DNA of 64,000 bases, from NCBI RefSeq assembly GCF_000003815.2, contig NC_049989.1:8078124-8142123 (forward strand), given 5' to 3'. Each line of letters begins with the position of its first letter. Positions within the stretch are counted from its first letter, which is position 1. Of the stretch, positions 33,802 to 46,895 are shown in pieces. The stretch is from Branchiostoma floridae (lineage: Eukaryota > Chordata > Leptocardii > Amphioxiformes > Branchiostomatidae). The notes beneath the pieces are model-generated. The model ran no database searches and was not told the origin of the DNA. It saw nothing but the letters and a program-made list of their open reading frames with translations. The position numbers and the translations under genes were made by a program.

Positions 33802-36800
33802 GTTCTAACCATCAATTCAGATAAATACCATCATGAACTAAACATATGGAATACTCCAAATAAAGATCATGAACAATGTGTCTTGTCTGAATTGCCCCCC
33901 CCCCCTCAATTCCCTAAATTTGGACCAAAGCATTCAAAGCCCTTCAAAAATGATACTTTGTAACTACATTAATGTACTTCAAATGTAGAGGACATAAAAG
34001 CTATTTGTATTAGTTAAAATACAAAATTTAATGTATTGTCTAAACTTTGTGCACTGCGTACGTAGCAGCTCATATTTATGACAAATTATACAATATACTC
34101 GCGGCCCAGGCCCAGAAAAAATAACATAAAACTTGTGTTACTTGCATCACTTCCACAAGATTGGTAATAAAGGATGCTCCTGTTATAAGCAATCACAAAT
34201 TTTATCGTTAGACGTAACCCCAAAAAAAAAACACGAAAATCCATTTTTTTTTAAATTTGGGTGAGTCATAATCTTTGAAGAATCAAGATATAAATTTTAG
34301 ATGTCTGATTTTTGATTTAGTACTTACCCGTTGCACTGTCTTTAAGAAACATGTTTATCATCATGGTGATATGTATATAGTAGGAAAAAGCGGAAAGTCT
34401 ATTTGTGAAGATATAACGTTAAACTACTTTGCGTGCTGCATTGTCAAGTGGTATCTAAATTTGTATGGGAACTAACATTACCCGTGGCCAGGATCGAAAA
34501 TGGGGCAATTTCGGTCGCAATCCTCTCAGCAGTGATAGCCATATTTCAAATCATAATCACACAAGAACCATGGACAATTATTTTTGCGATACGACATCAT
34601 TGGATTTGTCAGGCATGTGGAACAGGACAGACCATTCAGCCTACAAAAGCTTTTAGCTTAAGACATAGATTACATATGATGCGATTTAATGGCAACAAGT
34701 TTTCCTATAGCCTCCTTGATTGGAAGTAGCTCCATGAGTACGGACTTGGACAGTAGCCAAACTACAAAGGTTATGATTCCCTCTTTGTCTGGTAACTACT
34801 TTCCCACCTACTTTAAGCTGTATAATGGGGGCCAAGTGTAACAGAGGACACAATAGGAGAGTAAAGGTCAAAGAGGTCCTTGATTTTTGAAGTGATATAT
34901 TGATGTTGACAGTCAAATGGTTAATATTTCTGATACATTAGCATTTCTTTTCAATTAATAACCTTCAATGTAGGTAAGGGTTAAGGCCTCCATTGGCTGT
35001 TTGCCCAGCACGTCTGTGAGCAAGGAGCAGACTGTGTCAATGCTGTGCTATGATTGTGATGATATATTTTTTAGTTAAATTCAATGCCTTCTTCTTCAGC
35101 CAAACTCATTTCAATACTTTTCCGAAGAGTGGTTAATATGATTATCTTTACTTCTTTAACGCCCAGATATCTAATCTTGCACTGCACATTTACTACATAC
35201 TATAAAATATCATCTTGACGAACAGTGCTAATCACAGGAGAAAAGACAACTTTATTTAATCCAGAATTTCCCTCTACAAGTGTTTGTATGTGTGTTTGTG
35301 TGTGCAATGTTGGTGTGCATGAACAGAATAACATAACACTTAATACACGGATATCTACATGTAGCAGTATACATGATTCCCTTGTTGGACATTTGCCTGA
35401 AGAAAACTCTAGGGAATATTTCAGATCAAGCTTGTCAGCAGTTGAATGTGGATAAAGGCAAAATATTCACATTTGAATCCTAGACAGTTTGGAGAGAACG
35501 TCCGGTAGTTGCTGATTCAAACTTTTGACAAAGAAGTAACCAATCTCATGGCCCTATTCCAGATCTACAGTAACTTTGGAATGATTCTTAATAAATTTTA
35601 GATGCAAGGCTATTAAGATAAAACAGTGCAATGGTCTTTTGATAAAACATATTTCTACAATTTAGATTCATTTCTAGTAAACAAAAGTTTTTTTTGAGTT
35701 GTATAGATCATGTTACATTTTATGCAGAGTAATGATTTTAATGATGTAGTTTCAATCAATGCCATTTGTTATTGTTAACGTTTGATGATGTATATTACAT
35801 TTTATTATCATCTAGATTATAATGTATATTACATTTCATTACTAATGAGTTTCTGACAGGGGGCATGATAGCTTCTGCAACCCCTGCATGTTTTCTTTTC
35901 ATTCTGTGTTATCATTTGTTTGTAATTGTGGAATATGTGCTGATAAATAAACCCAATCAAATCTAATCTGTGCATACACATGTTACATGTAGCTGGGGTG
36001 CTTACACCAGATATCTACCAAACACAATGTTGTTTTGTGTGGTGGATTACATAGCACCTAACCCAGCAGGTAAATGTTAATAGAGCTTGGTACTAATTCA
36101 CAAAAGGGCAATCCAACTGGGAGAGCTCAGAGTCGTGTTGATGTTAATATGCCTAATATGCAGTATGTATAATGACATGGATTCAGTCACTCTAAGTGCT
36201 TTTCTTGTTTGATTGGATCAATGTACATGTGTAAGGCAGAAGTGCCACGGATGTAGAAGTGTCTCAAACTAAGTGAAAAATCACAACCTAAAATATCGAG
36301 CTTGCAACAGCAATATTATTCCACATGGTAAACTAAGTCTAACTAAAGTCATTTGCCTCCTTCACAATTGGATACATTTCATACAACACATTTCTCTAAT
36401 ATTTGCAGCAAATAGTCATAGCTGGAAATATCTAAATAACACTGTAAGTTATTTACTCACTTTCTTCCTGTTTGCTGTTATCATCTAATACAATGTACAT
36501 TAAACACAAAAGCAGACAAACTTGCATAGAATTAAGCTACAGAATGTTACTGTCACTGCTCAATCACATAAAAATTATATTTCATAATTCATGTCATTCT
36601 ACTGAAACTAAAACTAAGGCATTGATATTGACACTTAAAGACAATTATAGTTATTTCTAATCATACATATTTATCTTTATATACTTAATACATTGTATTT
36701 GAGTGTTATGCTATCTAATCTGATGTTTATACATTTAATACACTATCAGTTGTGTCGTTGTTGGTATTGTTAATTGCAATCATGGAATAATGTACAATTT

Positions 36801-37152
36801 TGTGTGCAATCATGTAAAATTTAGTTTTTTCCTAAACTGTAGTGCCTGTAGTTTTGACGCCCAGGCTTTTGACAGGCAATCTATTGATTGTATATTGTTG
36901 ATTCTGTTGTGTAACGTGGTAAGTTCATTGTTACACATATTAATTATAGTTTTTCTTGTTGCTAGCAGTTGTGCCATGATGATAGTTTAAATCAACAGAC
37001 TGGTGTTTCACTTAAAAATGATTACCTTACTGATTAACAAATGAGACTCAATGTGCCAAATTGAAAAAAACAACAACTGTCAATCAAATGCTCTTAACTA
37101 CTTCATTACTGGACGGCAAAAACACACAATTAATATTGACATACATGTACTA
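33802..37152. other. Intergenic, AT-rich, no gene seen
   Basis: There is a poly-C run near 33894-33905. Frames near 34433-34729 read as open but have no recognised domain. It could include 3' UTR of the minus-strand gene ending at 38988; I cannot place a polyadenylation site with confidence. Confidence 0.4.
35855..35975 (+). mobile_element. Possible LINE 3' tail
   Basis: The stretch 'gtggaatatgtgctgataaa' followed by taaacccaatcaaatct resembles LINE 3' ends with a degenerate short-repeat tail. There is no coding part. Confidence 0.3.
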
Positions 37153-37974
37153 CAGTCAAACCTGTCTATAGTGGTCACTCAAGGGACTGGCCTAAACTGG
37201 CCACTATAGAGGGATGGCCACCTGCATAGAGGAAATGCTGATTAATTGACCACGAGCAATAAGTTACATCAATTTTATGATTTCAATATCCAATAACCTT
37301 AATTCACATATTCTCTGCATAGTAAATTAAACTCTGCCAATGGCCCTCATGACCTTGATTGTGCCACCATTTTTAATTTGTTGTTTTCGTGCTTGCAGCC
37401 ATCAAAACTCAATGCAAACTGGCCAATACTAGTATCTCTGTGAACCTTCACCAAAAAGATTGTCCCAATTGACTTAAAATTTGAGTGACCATGCCAAAAT
37501 CAAATCTACCTAGAATGATTGAAATCGCAATTACAGCTCTTGTATATTTGCAGACAAAGACTTGCACCCTTACTTAACAGTTGACGTACAGTTATTGTTC
37601 AAGGTATGCCATACCTCCCGTCGCACCACAAAAAGTGATTGATCACCTGAGTGTTCAGAAACTCAAAAACTTTGCAAACCATGGTTTTGTTGGGCTAGGC
37701 CATTTCGTTTTGAAATTAGGATTTTAAACCCAGTGCAGGTTGATGATATGGCGTTGTAGAGCCAGACGTGTGCCTGGACTCGTGGCCGTCCGTTCGCCTT
37801 TGCTGTTTAGTGTTTCTGTATCTACAGGACCAGAAATTGTGTGACCACGACCAATTTGGAGAGGTGGCCCCTATAGGCTTAGATCTATGGGAAAAATTCA
37901 AGGGACTGACAAAAAGTGGCCACTATGGCCAGGTGGCCGCTCTGAAAAGATGGCTGCTACTACAGGTTTGACTG
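37153..37974. mobile_element. MITE family C, full copy (TIR 'CAGTCAAACCTG'), TA target site
   Basis: It starts cagtcaaacctgtctatagt and ends tactacaggtttgactg, bounded on each side by TA (37151-37152 and 37975-37976). Subterminal motifs ggccactatag and tggccactatggccaggtgg repeat near both ends. No transposase frame is present. Confidence 0.75.
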
Positions 37975-38987
37975 TAACAAGCGTTATACAAAAATGAACA
38001 TTTTTATGTCAAAAACTTATCTAGGAGAATGATATCACAAAAACATTAGATTTATCTATCAATGAAATGAAATTGCAGGATGTCACCAGGTCCAGTTATA
38101 GGCATAGATATAGTAATCTAATTTCTTGTGTACTATTTTTCAGTAACAGTTGTTTGTGGTATAATAGAGTGCCTATTTCTAGTTAATAAAATATCTGTCA
38201 ATGATATGATTTTTGCGTCCAATTCTTTGTGCATTCATTGCTTCATCAATTTCTGACAAAGAAATGTTGTTATTGAATGCTCACACAAACTTTTTATCCT
38301 ATTGTATCCTGTCCTATGCCCTGATCCTATCCTGTATGACTTTGCTGTTCGTGCAAAGTGAACAAGGTGAAAAGCCAGGGGATTGAAGACTATAGTAAAA
38401 GGAAATACACACAGTAATTAATCTCTGCAATGTAAATGCTGACTTCCAGCAGAATTAGTATATCTAATCTCTATTGCAATTACTGCCAGTCTAAGCCTCG
38501 GCTCCTTCCAAGGAGAAAATGTAGGCATGCAGTCAACTTGAGTGTGTGTAATGTTGATCCAATCCGTGATGCATTACGTGACGCAATATATTTCCTTGGT
38601 ATCAACAGGACATCGTGAAAATTAGGCTGGGAGGAAACTTTGAATCTGATAGCACTAACTCCTAAAACAGAGTGCACCAAGACAAGAACTCTCATGCTGA
38701 TTCTTATTTCATTGTCGTTCATGTTAAATCTGAGACCCTGAACAAATAAAAAATGATGGGGCCTGAAGAGTGAATGGATGAATGACCAGAAAGAAAGCCA
38801 CATTGTAACTATCATCTTTTGGCTTTCACATCATGTTCCAAGCCCCATATATAAGAGACGCTACCCCATCATCATTGCCAGTAAACCATGGACCATAACA
38901 GCAGTACTAGCACAGTGTACAATCATGCATGCGCCTTGACAGATGATGAATGATCCGTCATCACTCATCCAACTATTGACATTCCCC
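37975..38987. other. Probable 3' UTR / downstream region of the 38988-39156 gene
   Basis: This stretch follows the minus-strand stop codon at 38990-38988 and shows no repeat ends. A clear AATAAA on the minus strand close to the stop was not found, so the extent of the UTR is open. Confidence 0.35.
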
Positions 38988-39156
38988 TCATATGCTATCA
39001 CTGCTGCCCATCCTGTGGAGACGGTACCGTGGAGTATCAAACACTTCTTCGTCTTTACTGCTCATCTTGCTGAGCCGCCCCCTCTTAGACATGTCTTCTC
39101 CTCGCAGGAACCTCTCCAGCTTATCGATGCAGGCGTCTTGGTAATCATGGATCCAC
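38988..39156 (-). CDS. Terminal coding exon of an unrecognised gene (55 codons plus stop)
   Basis: On the minus strand a strong acceptor (cttcccttcccag, AG at 39158-39157) opens an exon whose first base completes a codon (phase 2). The exon then reads [40 protein letters not shown] and [15 protein letters not shown], with a TGA at 38990-38988. The composition (Lys/Arg/Glu/Asp, amphipathic start, Ser-rich end) looks like a soluble or cytoplasmic C-terminal tail. I do not recognise the family and no partner exon was identified within the window; upstream exons must lie to the right. Coding call rests on the splice site, codon character and lack of repeat signs. A plus-strand open frame at 38943-39203 is its shadow. 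Confidence 0.65.
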
Positions 39157-40033
39157 CTGGGAGGGAAGGGAAGACAGTTATTGAATTCTTAGATGAAATA
39201 TGATGACATGGTGCAAGAAGATGATCTGTTGGGCCACAGGCAGGTTTTAATAAATCACATGTACCTCAGACGTATGACTGACATGTACATGGTTGTGAAA
39301 GTGGCAACCTACCAAAGGGCACGTACATATTGTATACTGTTTTGGAGCTTGTAATTGCTGGTTGAATGTACATGTAGTAGTTTTTGTTCCTGCTAACACA
39401 CGATGGCAAGAACCACTAAGTATTCATTGCTTCTAACTACCTGAGGGTTAGTAAAAAAGTAATGATTTTATAACAGGGCTTATTTTTCAATCAAATGAGT
39501 TGAAATTCGACACAAAGTTTAAGGTTATGTCACTGCTGCTCTTTTTTCTGATTGGCTGAAGAAGGGACTAGCCAGGTAGACAGGCCTGGTGCACAGCCCA
39601 GCCTTTTCTGTAATCCCTTTCTGTTGCATGGGAGGAAGAACACACCGGCAAAAACAATATTTTTCTCCCTCACCTCACCTCACCTCACCGGTCCCATAGG
39701 GAAAACATAATTAATCGAGCTGAAATCCTCTAAAACTGCCCAGGACATGCAGTGAATATATGAGATGCCCAAGAAACTGCTGAATACAAATACACCTTGA
39801 GCTGTTATATATCACCACTGCTGGAATGGAATACCTTGTAATAGAAGCCTGACCTTCAGACATAAAGGCTAATAAGCCCCATAAAATGTTGCTGCCTACA
39901 GAACTGATGATTGCCAAACACTTTCCGTCCAAAATATAAAAAACAGGCACACCATCCTTTACTGAACCCTTATAATCTAGAAGATGTGAGACTCTGCTCA
40001 TCAGTTTACTTTTAATGTGATCATGGCTGCATG
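39157..40033. other. Intron/upstream sequence of the minus-strand gene, nothing recognised
   Basis: It includes a (CACCT)n run near 39671-39689. No further exon is supported. Confidence 0.4.
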
Positions 40034-40229
40034 TACTGTAAATGCAAAAATGTTCGCAGTGGATTAATGTTCATGGTTTTTGCGGTGACCACTTTACCGC
40101 GAACTTAAAACCACCGCGAACATTTTTCTATTATGGTATTAGACTGCAGACTATGGTGTTACCACAAACTTAAATCCACCGCGAAAAGTCCACTTTCCCG
40201 CTACCGCGAATACAAATGCATTTACAGTA
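40034..40229. mobile_element. MITE family D copy 1 (TIR 'TACTGTAAATGCA')
   Basis: It begins tactgtaaatgcaaaaatgt and ends aatgcatttacagta. Internal palindromic blocks carry gcggtgaccactttaccgcg and accaccgcgaacattttt. A second copy lies at 54660-54869. Confidence 0.75.
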
Positions 40230-41954
40230 TTTACTGGATGGCAGTACCCAGGGTGTTACTGGCCATCTCAGTTTGCCATTTTCTATTGGATGCCCTCGAA
40301 CTGACAATGTCAATAGTCTATTGACCTTTTGTTAAAAAAACACCCCTTCTTTTCACAAATGTTCCTTAAGTGTGAATCTTGTGCAATTTTTAGCTTTAAC
40401 TGGTATCAAAATAAAAAGTGTAGGCAATCTGTTGTTTAACCACTTTTTATAAATTATGTATACCTTTATAAATTATATATATTATGATTGTTGTAATATC
40501 ATATTTCAACCAAGGTTGGTGCCTGAAATATATATGTGCAGCCTGTTTTTTGCTCTACTGAAATAGTATCTAGAAAATTTATTGTGCAAGACGATATTGG
40601 CTTTCTCCCATAAATATGCTCCTAGCAAAGCGTGTATCTCCATTCATTCGCAACTACAGCTGTGTCTGATTCATGGTCTCCATATTGAGGTGTGATGGTG
40701 AAAATACGTCATTCCATTTCAGGCTGTCTTTGCTCTGATTTCTTTCAACCATCCAAAAACTGCATCATTTTTTCTAATCCTAATATTAGATCCGCTCAAT
40801 TCGTATGTCGTATTGTCATTTGTAATTGGGAAACAGACATACTGTTGTATATATAAGAAACTTAACACTTTCTCTTTGAACTGGAACTCATAATGATATG
40901 CTTGTTTCCTTTCAAACCCATGTAGATTATGGAAAACATAAAGAATATGAACTTAAAGAATTTATTGTACTTAAAAATACATCATACAATGTACATCCAT
41001 ATCTTACATCAAGTTACAGTGTACGTGTGCATGACTAAGAATGAAATAATGAAATAAACATATCTTTTGATTTATAATTCATTGCAGGTGTACCCTGGAT
41101 CATCCAATGTTGATGAAAGGCTTCTGTGTGCAAGATAAGAACAATTGCAACAAGATTGAAACTACATTTTCAAGCATGTGCCAGACTGCCAGGCTCCAAA
41201 ATCTCTCAAATGTAACTTCACCTCTGTTACAACTGTTATCTCTCTCGCTACCTCATACTGGCTGAATTTCTATTTGAATTATTCTAGCCATTGTCCGGCC
41301 ACACCAGTTGATTTCCTGGTACTCGGTCATTTCAAGGTAAACAGAGGACATCATGAAAGCAGATCTCTTCAGAAGGGGTAGAAAACTTGAATACAACTGT
41401 ATTTATGCCCTAAAACCAAATGCTTACCAGTGTATAAATCTGGTCCTCAGATCATGTTGTTTCTACTTTTTCCCTCTACTACATGTATGCAAGAGTCCAC
41501 AAATTGGACACAAGTAAGTGTGGCATAATCATGCATTTTAACCCATTTGAAAAAAACACACAATCATATTAATTCTTTTATTGTTTGTTGAATCTTTCAA
41601 TGTTGTGGTACAACAAATGCCAAAAATCCAAATCCTCAAGAGGATTTTAACATTTCAGTTTTGTTATGTTATCCTCAGCAATCTGAGGATTGTGAATAAT
41701 TTACGATACCCCCTATCCCATTATTAGGGAGCTATCTTCATTATACAATAGGTGTTGCCAATACCACCTGGCCCTGACCTCATCTTCCAAGTACATTGTA
41801 TGTTTAGACTGAAGGCCAGATCTATATAGAGTCAATTCCACATTTACCAAGAGGGTGTTTCTTGCCTTTTGTTCCAACATTTGGGAAATCTTTATAGCAT
41901 AGTAATTGTGATATTACTGTTTAGAACTGTTTATAACATCATTGTGATGTTATA
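40230..41954. other. AT-rich, nothing recognised
   Basis: No coding exon, RNA gene or repeat terminus is supported here. Confidence 0.4.
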
Positions 41955-42838
41955 ACATCTATTATCATAATACCGGTACGTTTACGACAATTTCTCTAGC
42001 CATACTGATTTGACACATTGTCAACGCATCATTTTCTCCAGTTACATGTTGCTGTTATAGGTTACCCTTGCCACTTCTTCTGTGTAACTTTTCTGCCACT
42101 CTTGTCCTGCTAAAAGCGTAATATTGTAATTGTAACACGCCGCGGAATTACACGGCGAACGGGCGCGTGGTTGGGAGGGGGTAAAAAATACCGGTAGGAA
42201 GAAACACGGCACAATTAACTGCCGCTATGTACATTTATACATCCTCTGATGTTCCTTCCTTTTCTGTCAGTAAATGCATAAAACATAAACCTGCATGAGC
42301 ATACAAAATGTCATGAGAAAACGGACGTATACTGTCAAGAATTTTCATTTAACTTCTGTCCGTCACAACCGCTATGACGTAACACTTCACTGCTAGCGTA
42401 GATATAAAAATGGCGGGAAAATGGCTGCGTACGTTCAATTTTGCCCAATTCAGTCATAGATCCGGGCTATTATGCAACGGTTCTTCACACTTTTACATGA
42501 GTTGTAGGTCACCAACAGAAATTCAAGATTGTTGTTGAATCATGTTCGTCTTGTGCCGTGAGCATGTGTAATTATGATCTATAAATTTGGCAATGAATGT
42601 GACAGTGTGTTTGTCCCACGACGAGCTGCCTACCCCGAAAAAGATACTGAAAACTTTTGGCCTTGTTGTCTTCGAATGCATTGTTATCGATGCTTTGTAA
42701 ATGATGTATTGGACACCTAGATGTCTGAAGTGTGCACAGCTCAGAAATAACTATTGTTGCATGTGTAGATCTCTTCAAGTTCCAGTATTTTGAATCTACC
42801 GGTATAAGTCTTACTACCGGTATTATGCCAATGCATGT
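41955..42838 (+). mobile_element. Family A element copy 1, TA-flanked, ~0.88 kb
   Basis: The ends acatctattatcataatacc and (reverse strand) acatgcattggcataatacc are imperfect inverted repeats, each bordered by TA (41953-41954 and 42839-42840). It is nearly identical to the inverted copy at 52652-53544. Inside are a GC-rich block (ccgcggaattacacggcgaa), and the stretch atataaaaatggcgggaaaa then tggctgcgtacg. No transposase frame exists, so the element is non-autonomous. Confidence 0.8.
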
Positions 42839-44170
42839 TAAATATATGTGATCACATGTTCCAACAATAACAAAACACATAGATGTTTCTAAATTGTTAT
42901 AAATAAAGAGATATTTGTACCATTACTTTCCCAATGTTTCCAACATATGTAGGTAGGGTTCAAACATGTTCAAACTTTCATTTTTAATTGTTTGAACAAT
43001 TTAGAACTTAACTGACTGAAATATTCTTTTACTTAGAATAGTTCAAACTTATGACAAACATTATTTCAAAATCCCCTTGGTGACTCGGAATTGACTCTAC
43101 CACCCCTAAAAGACATTTTCTTTTTAAAAAAAGCTAATATTTCAATTTCCTTTCACAAGTGGACATTAAAATTCTTTTCACACAACCAGAAAACTACCTT
43201 TCAGGGTTTTAAGGTCCTTCTACTACTTTCATCAGGATAAGAAGTAAGATTATTGCCTTTAGGATGGATGCGTTCTAGCCTGTATGACCATTTGGCAGGG
43301 AATTTTCCTTTGTTCAGGGGATTATTGTTTGTCCGTGTGGAAGAGTCTTTCGTATCCAGTGAACATGATAACGCTATAAAGGATGTCATGGAAGATTTTC
43401 ATACAATTCATTTGACATAGAGATTTGCCACATGGTTGATTGTTAAACCTTCCTAAAACCATGATAAGCTGTGGTCATTATGTACGATGTACGGGATAAA
43501 TGAATGAATGAACTTTATTATGCTCGACAGGATACAACTTATGATGGCAGAAAACAACAAAATATTATCAATAGCATTATAAGTCATTATAATGGATCTG
43601 AAATAAATAACAAGATGCTTCATATTTTGAGATTGCTTACCACTATTTATCTTTTTACATATGCAATGAGGTGGCCATTGCCTAAGAAATGTACCCTACA
43701 CAATTTACAGGTTCTGGACTGGTTCATAATCTGTCCTCCTGCATTTTATGTTTAGTTACTTTAAACATTTTCTTGCTCCAAACTCCCAGTGTAATTATTT
43801 CATTCTCACGATTCTGCTTCCCTACTCTTTCCTGAGACCCAGTATAATCTTAATCCAGTTATTCATTCCTGTCTAGCCATGCCTTCCTATGCAGTAGTGC
43901 AGCAACAGTGCATTTATACTGATTTCAATCTACTCTTGACAGCTTATAATTCAGCTGCTGGCTCAGAGACATGATTGTGATATGACCAGGGCTATTGTTA
44001 TGGCAGACAATGCGACTATGGAGTGGCCTTCTGCATTATAACATCGAGCTCTGGATCAAAGTGCTTAATGCAACATAGTGCAACCAAAACTCCCTTTTAC
44101 ATGTCATGCATTTCAAATAGAAATCTATGAAATGATAACTTTTAGAATTCTATCATGGGCAGTGGACATA
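42839..44170. other. AT-rich, no gene seen
   Basis: It contains a possible LINE 3' end in antisense (43495-43760). I found nothing else to support. Confidence 0.4.
43495..43760 (-). mobile_element. Possible LINE 3' end, antisense
   Basis: The stretch gggataaatgaatgaatgaa then ctttattatgctcgacagg, read on the minus strand, looks like a LINE 3' UTR ending in an ATTC-type tail. No coding segment is recognised. Confidence 0.35.
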
Positions 44171-44872
44171 TATCATGCAAAATCCCCTTCCATAATACTG
44201 CCATTGATAATGATAATACCAACAAATAAAATAATAAAAAAACAAGGAATTTAAGAGCAGCAAAGGAAATTTCCGACACTTCAGGCATCCAGATGTTCCA
44301 ACACATTCTTAAAAAGGCTCAGGACAATGATGTATTCATGAACAACAAGGTCAAAACTTTTCAGTCCCTTATCAGGCCTGGTGAGTGCATTGTGGGATTA
44401 GAACCTACCATTACAAATGTATGTCCCTTGCCACTGTTGTGACGGGCCAAAGTTATGAAAATTCTAGACAGTATAGGTCAGTTTTTTCAATGACATGATG
44501 TTTGTAGCCCCAGACATCTTTGTATTTTGCACACTTCTTAACATTAGGAAGAAAGCAAGAACAATGGATGTATAAATGTTCAATGTTGAATGTTTTACTC
44601 AAGTACATAATGGAAGTTAATTGTGCCGAGTATTTGCCTGGCAGTATTACAGAACTCCCTCCCAAGTATACACCTTTTATAGGTCCATTCCTGCAGTGTA
44701 TTACAGTTGCAATGTTTTGTTTTTAGCTGGACAAGAAGGAAAGAAAAAGATACACAGCATAAGTGGGAAAGTAAGCTGTAACATACAGTAAAAAGATACG
44801 TTTGTCATTTGCGAAATTAGTATCCCTTGAGAATTTGAAGTAAACCTGTTGGTATTATGGTAATAAAGATGT
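44171..44872 (-). mobile_element. Family A element copy 2 (old, diverged)
   Basis: In reverse orientation it keeps the order of family A blocks: 'ttccataatactg' at the left end, 'aacaaggtcaaaacttttca', 'gttaattgtgcc', 'ctccctcccaa', 'agctggacaagaaggaaag' and 'ggtattatggtaataaagat' at the right, followed by TA (44873-44874). It is strongly diverged from copies 1 and 4. Confidence 0.55.
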
Positions 44873-44999
44873 TATTTTAATTATAAGTGTGTATCACAAG
44901 GAACATTCAAGCCTTTCTTAAAATATTTTCTAACTTTCAAAGTCAGCAACTACAATCATGTAAAGTGTCTCTGCAGTTCTAGTCAGAGGAAACTGATAG

Positions 45000-45310
45000 T
45001 AGGCCTAAACTTATGTCACTTTTCCTGCACACAAGAGCTATCTACAACCATATTAGCTTGTCCAGAACACGAGATATCAAAACCAAAAGATCTGCTGCAG
45101 TTCCTTAGAATAAAGGAAAGCTGCTAGGGTGTCAAGAATCTAAACATTACTTGATTTTGCAACTGCCTAACATTGCCACCATACAAGATATTGTAAAGAT
45201 CAATCCTTTCTTGAGCTATGTTATTTCAAAGATTTTAACAACATCCCTGCAGTTCCATAACAAACTGCTAGGGAACCCAAATCTACACCACGCTTTTGAG
45301 CAAATGGTAA
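45000..45310 (+). mobile_element. Diverged copy of the 1337-2355 MITE family
   Basis: It shares with 2035-2175 the ordered blocks 'aaacttatgtcactt', 'caagagctatcta', 'gcttgtccagaacacgagat' and 'gctgcagttcc', then a partial second occurrence of 'ctgcagttcc...gctaggg'. Neither terminus is preserved. Confidence 0.5.
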
Positions 45311-46032
45311 CAAATAACATCACTGTAACAGTAATTAACAATAAGTCTAATCAGAGGAAAATCCATGTCACAGATCAAATTTCATGTGGTAACAGGTTTA
45401 ATTTACCTCCTACCAGTACAAGAACACATCCTGTTAAAGAGGCTTTTCAGTTTAAATTATCATTTCAAAGGCTTGTGTTCACCTTTGAAATAAAAAATCT
45501 CATTTGTACTAATGCCACTTGAGAAGTCCCTTTTGATGTTTCATACAATGCACGGTAAACACATCAAAAGAATGTACAGTATCTAAATTACGTCCCTCGA
45601 GCTCGCCCCCGTTTCAATCAAGATGAAACATCTTCTAAATGGCTATCCTACCCACAGGGAGTTTGACATATTGTATTCCTTTAAAGGATAGATGATATCA
45701 GAGCTTTACATCATACTGTGTAGCAAATTGCAAGGAACTCTCTGAGTGATGCAGAATATTGATGACCGCATCAAACAAATTCCTTAGTTTTCCGATTTGC
45801 TACTTCATTTTGATTTGAAAAAAAAAAAACAGTTTATATACCATTCAAAATATGGAGCCACCCCAAATGTTTCTATTTTGGCATCAACAGTTTTAAAAAA
45901 TGCCTTGCTTAACTTCCTCGTCATTGATAATTATATATATATTGGTTTGGTGAATCCAGCGTTCTGTAACAAGCAAAAGGACAATAGTGGGAATTGTAAT
46001 GAAGACTCAGGGACTGAGCCACCATAGACATA
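45311..46032. other. AT-rich, nothing recognised
   Basis: Open frames here are short and without known domains. Confidence 0.4.
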
Positions 46033-46895
46033 ACATTCATCCATAATACCGCCACGTTTTGCGATTTCTCATGCAAACTAATGATCAACGCATCATTTTT
46101 CCCAGTTAAAGCCTAGTTCACCTTTATCCGCGGGGTAACCTATATCCGTTGTTTGGCAAAACAGCGTATTTAGGCACATCAATTCAACAGCTGGTAGTTT
46201 TAAACTGCAATGTACTGAAAACATTGAAATTTTAAACCAACGTCGGTCAACGTGATATCCCCAAATACCGTTTTTAAAAGCAACGGATATAGGTTACCCA
46301 ACGGATAAAGGTGAACTATCACTACATGTTGCAGCTTATACCTTTGCTACTTCTGCATGTTATGTATCTTTTTTTGTCTCTCTTGTCCTGCTAAAAAACG
46401 TAATATCGCAATCGTAACACACCGTGGAAATGCCCGAAGAACGGGCGCGTGGTCGTGGTTGGGTTCCATAATACCGCCAGTAAGAAACTGCCATTATGTA
46501 TACCTTTATAAATGTACATTCTCTCTTGTTCCTTTATTTTCTGTTAGTAATTGCACAAAATACAAATTTAACCTGTCTGAGGATAGAAAGAATCCTTAAA
46601 AAAATGGACGTATACTGCCAAGAATTTTCATAACTTTGGCCCGTAACAGAGGAACGTTACGGTATGTTATTTCCCATGACGCACACGCCAGGCCTGATAA
46701 GAACCGAAAAGTTTTGACGTTGTTGTCTTCAAATGCATCATTATTTAAGCCATTTAAAAAAGGTGTTGAAACTTCAGGATGTCTGCAGCGTGCATATCTA
46801 GGAAATGACTTAAGCGACACCTGTCCAGTAGATCTACTTACATCCTTAACTTTATTTGGCTGTATCAAGATTAGTGGCAGTATCATGGCATGGGA
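46033..46895 (+). mobile_element. Family A element copy 3, split by a family B MITE
   Basis: The left end acattcatccataataccgc follows TA. The body keeps 'gatcaacgcatcattttt', 'gtcctgctaaaaaacgtaat', 'gaacgggcgcgtggt', 'cggacgtatactg'-like sequence and 'gttgttgtcttcaaatgcat'. The right end is worn (near 46895). A family B MITE sits at 46109-46322. Predicted frames across it (46596-46965, both strands) are not transposases. Confidence 0.65.
46109..46322. mobile_element. MITE family B copy 2, nested in family A copy 3
   Basis: It begins aagcctagttcacctttatc and ends ggataaaggtgaactatcac, with arms gtaacctatatccgttgt and gcaacggatataggttac. TA lies on both sides. Removing it restores cccagttacatgttgc, which matches the uninterrupted ctccagttacatgttgc of family A copy 1 (near 42038-42055). 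Confidence 0.85.
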
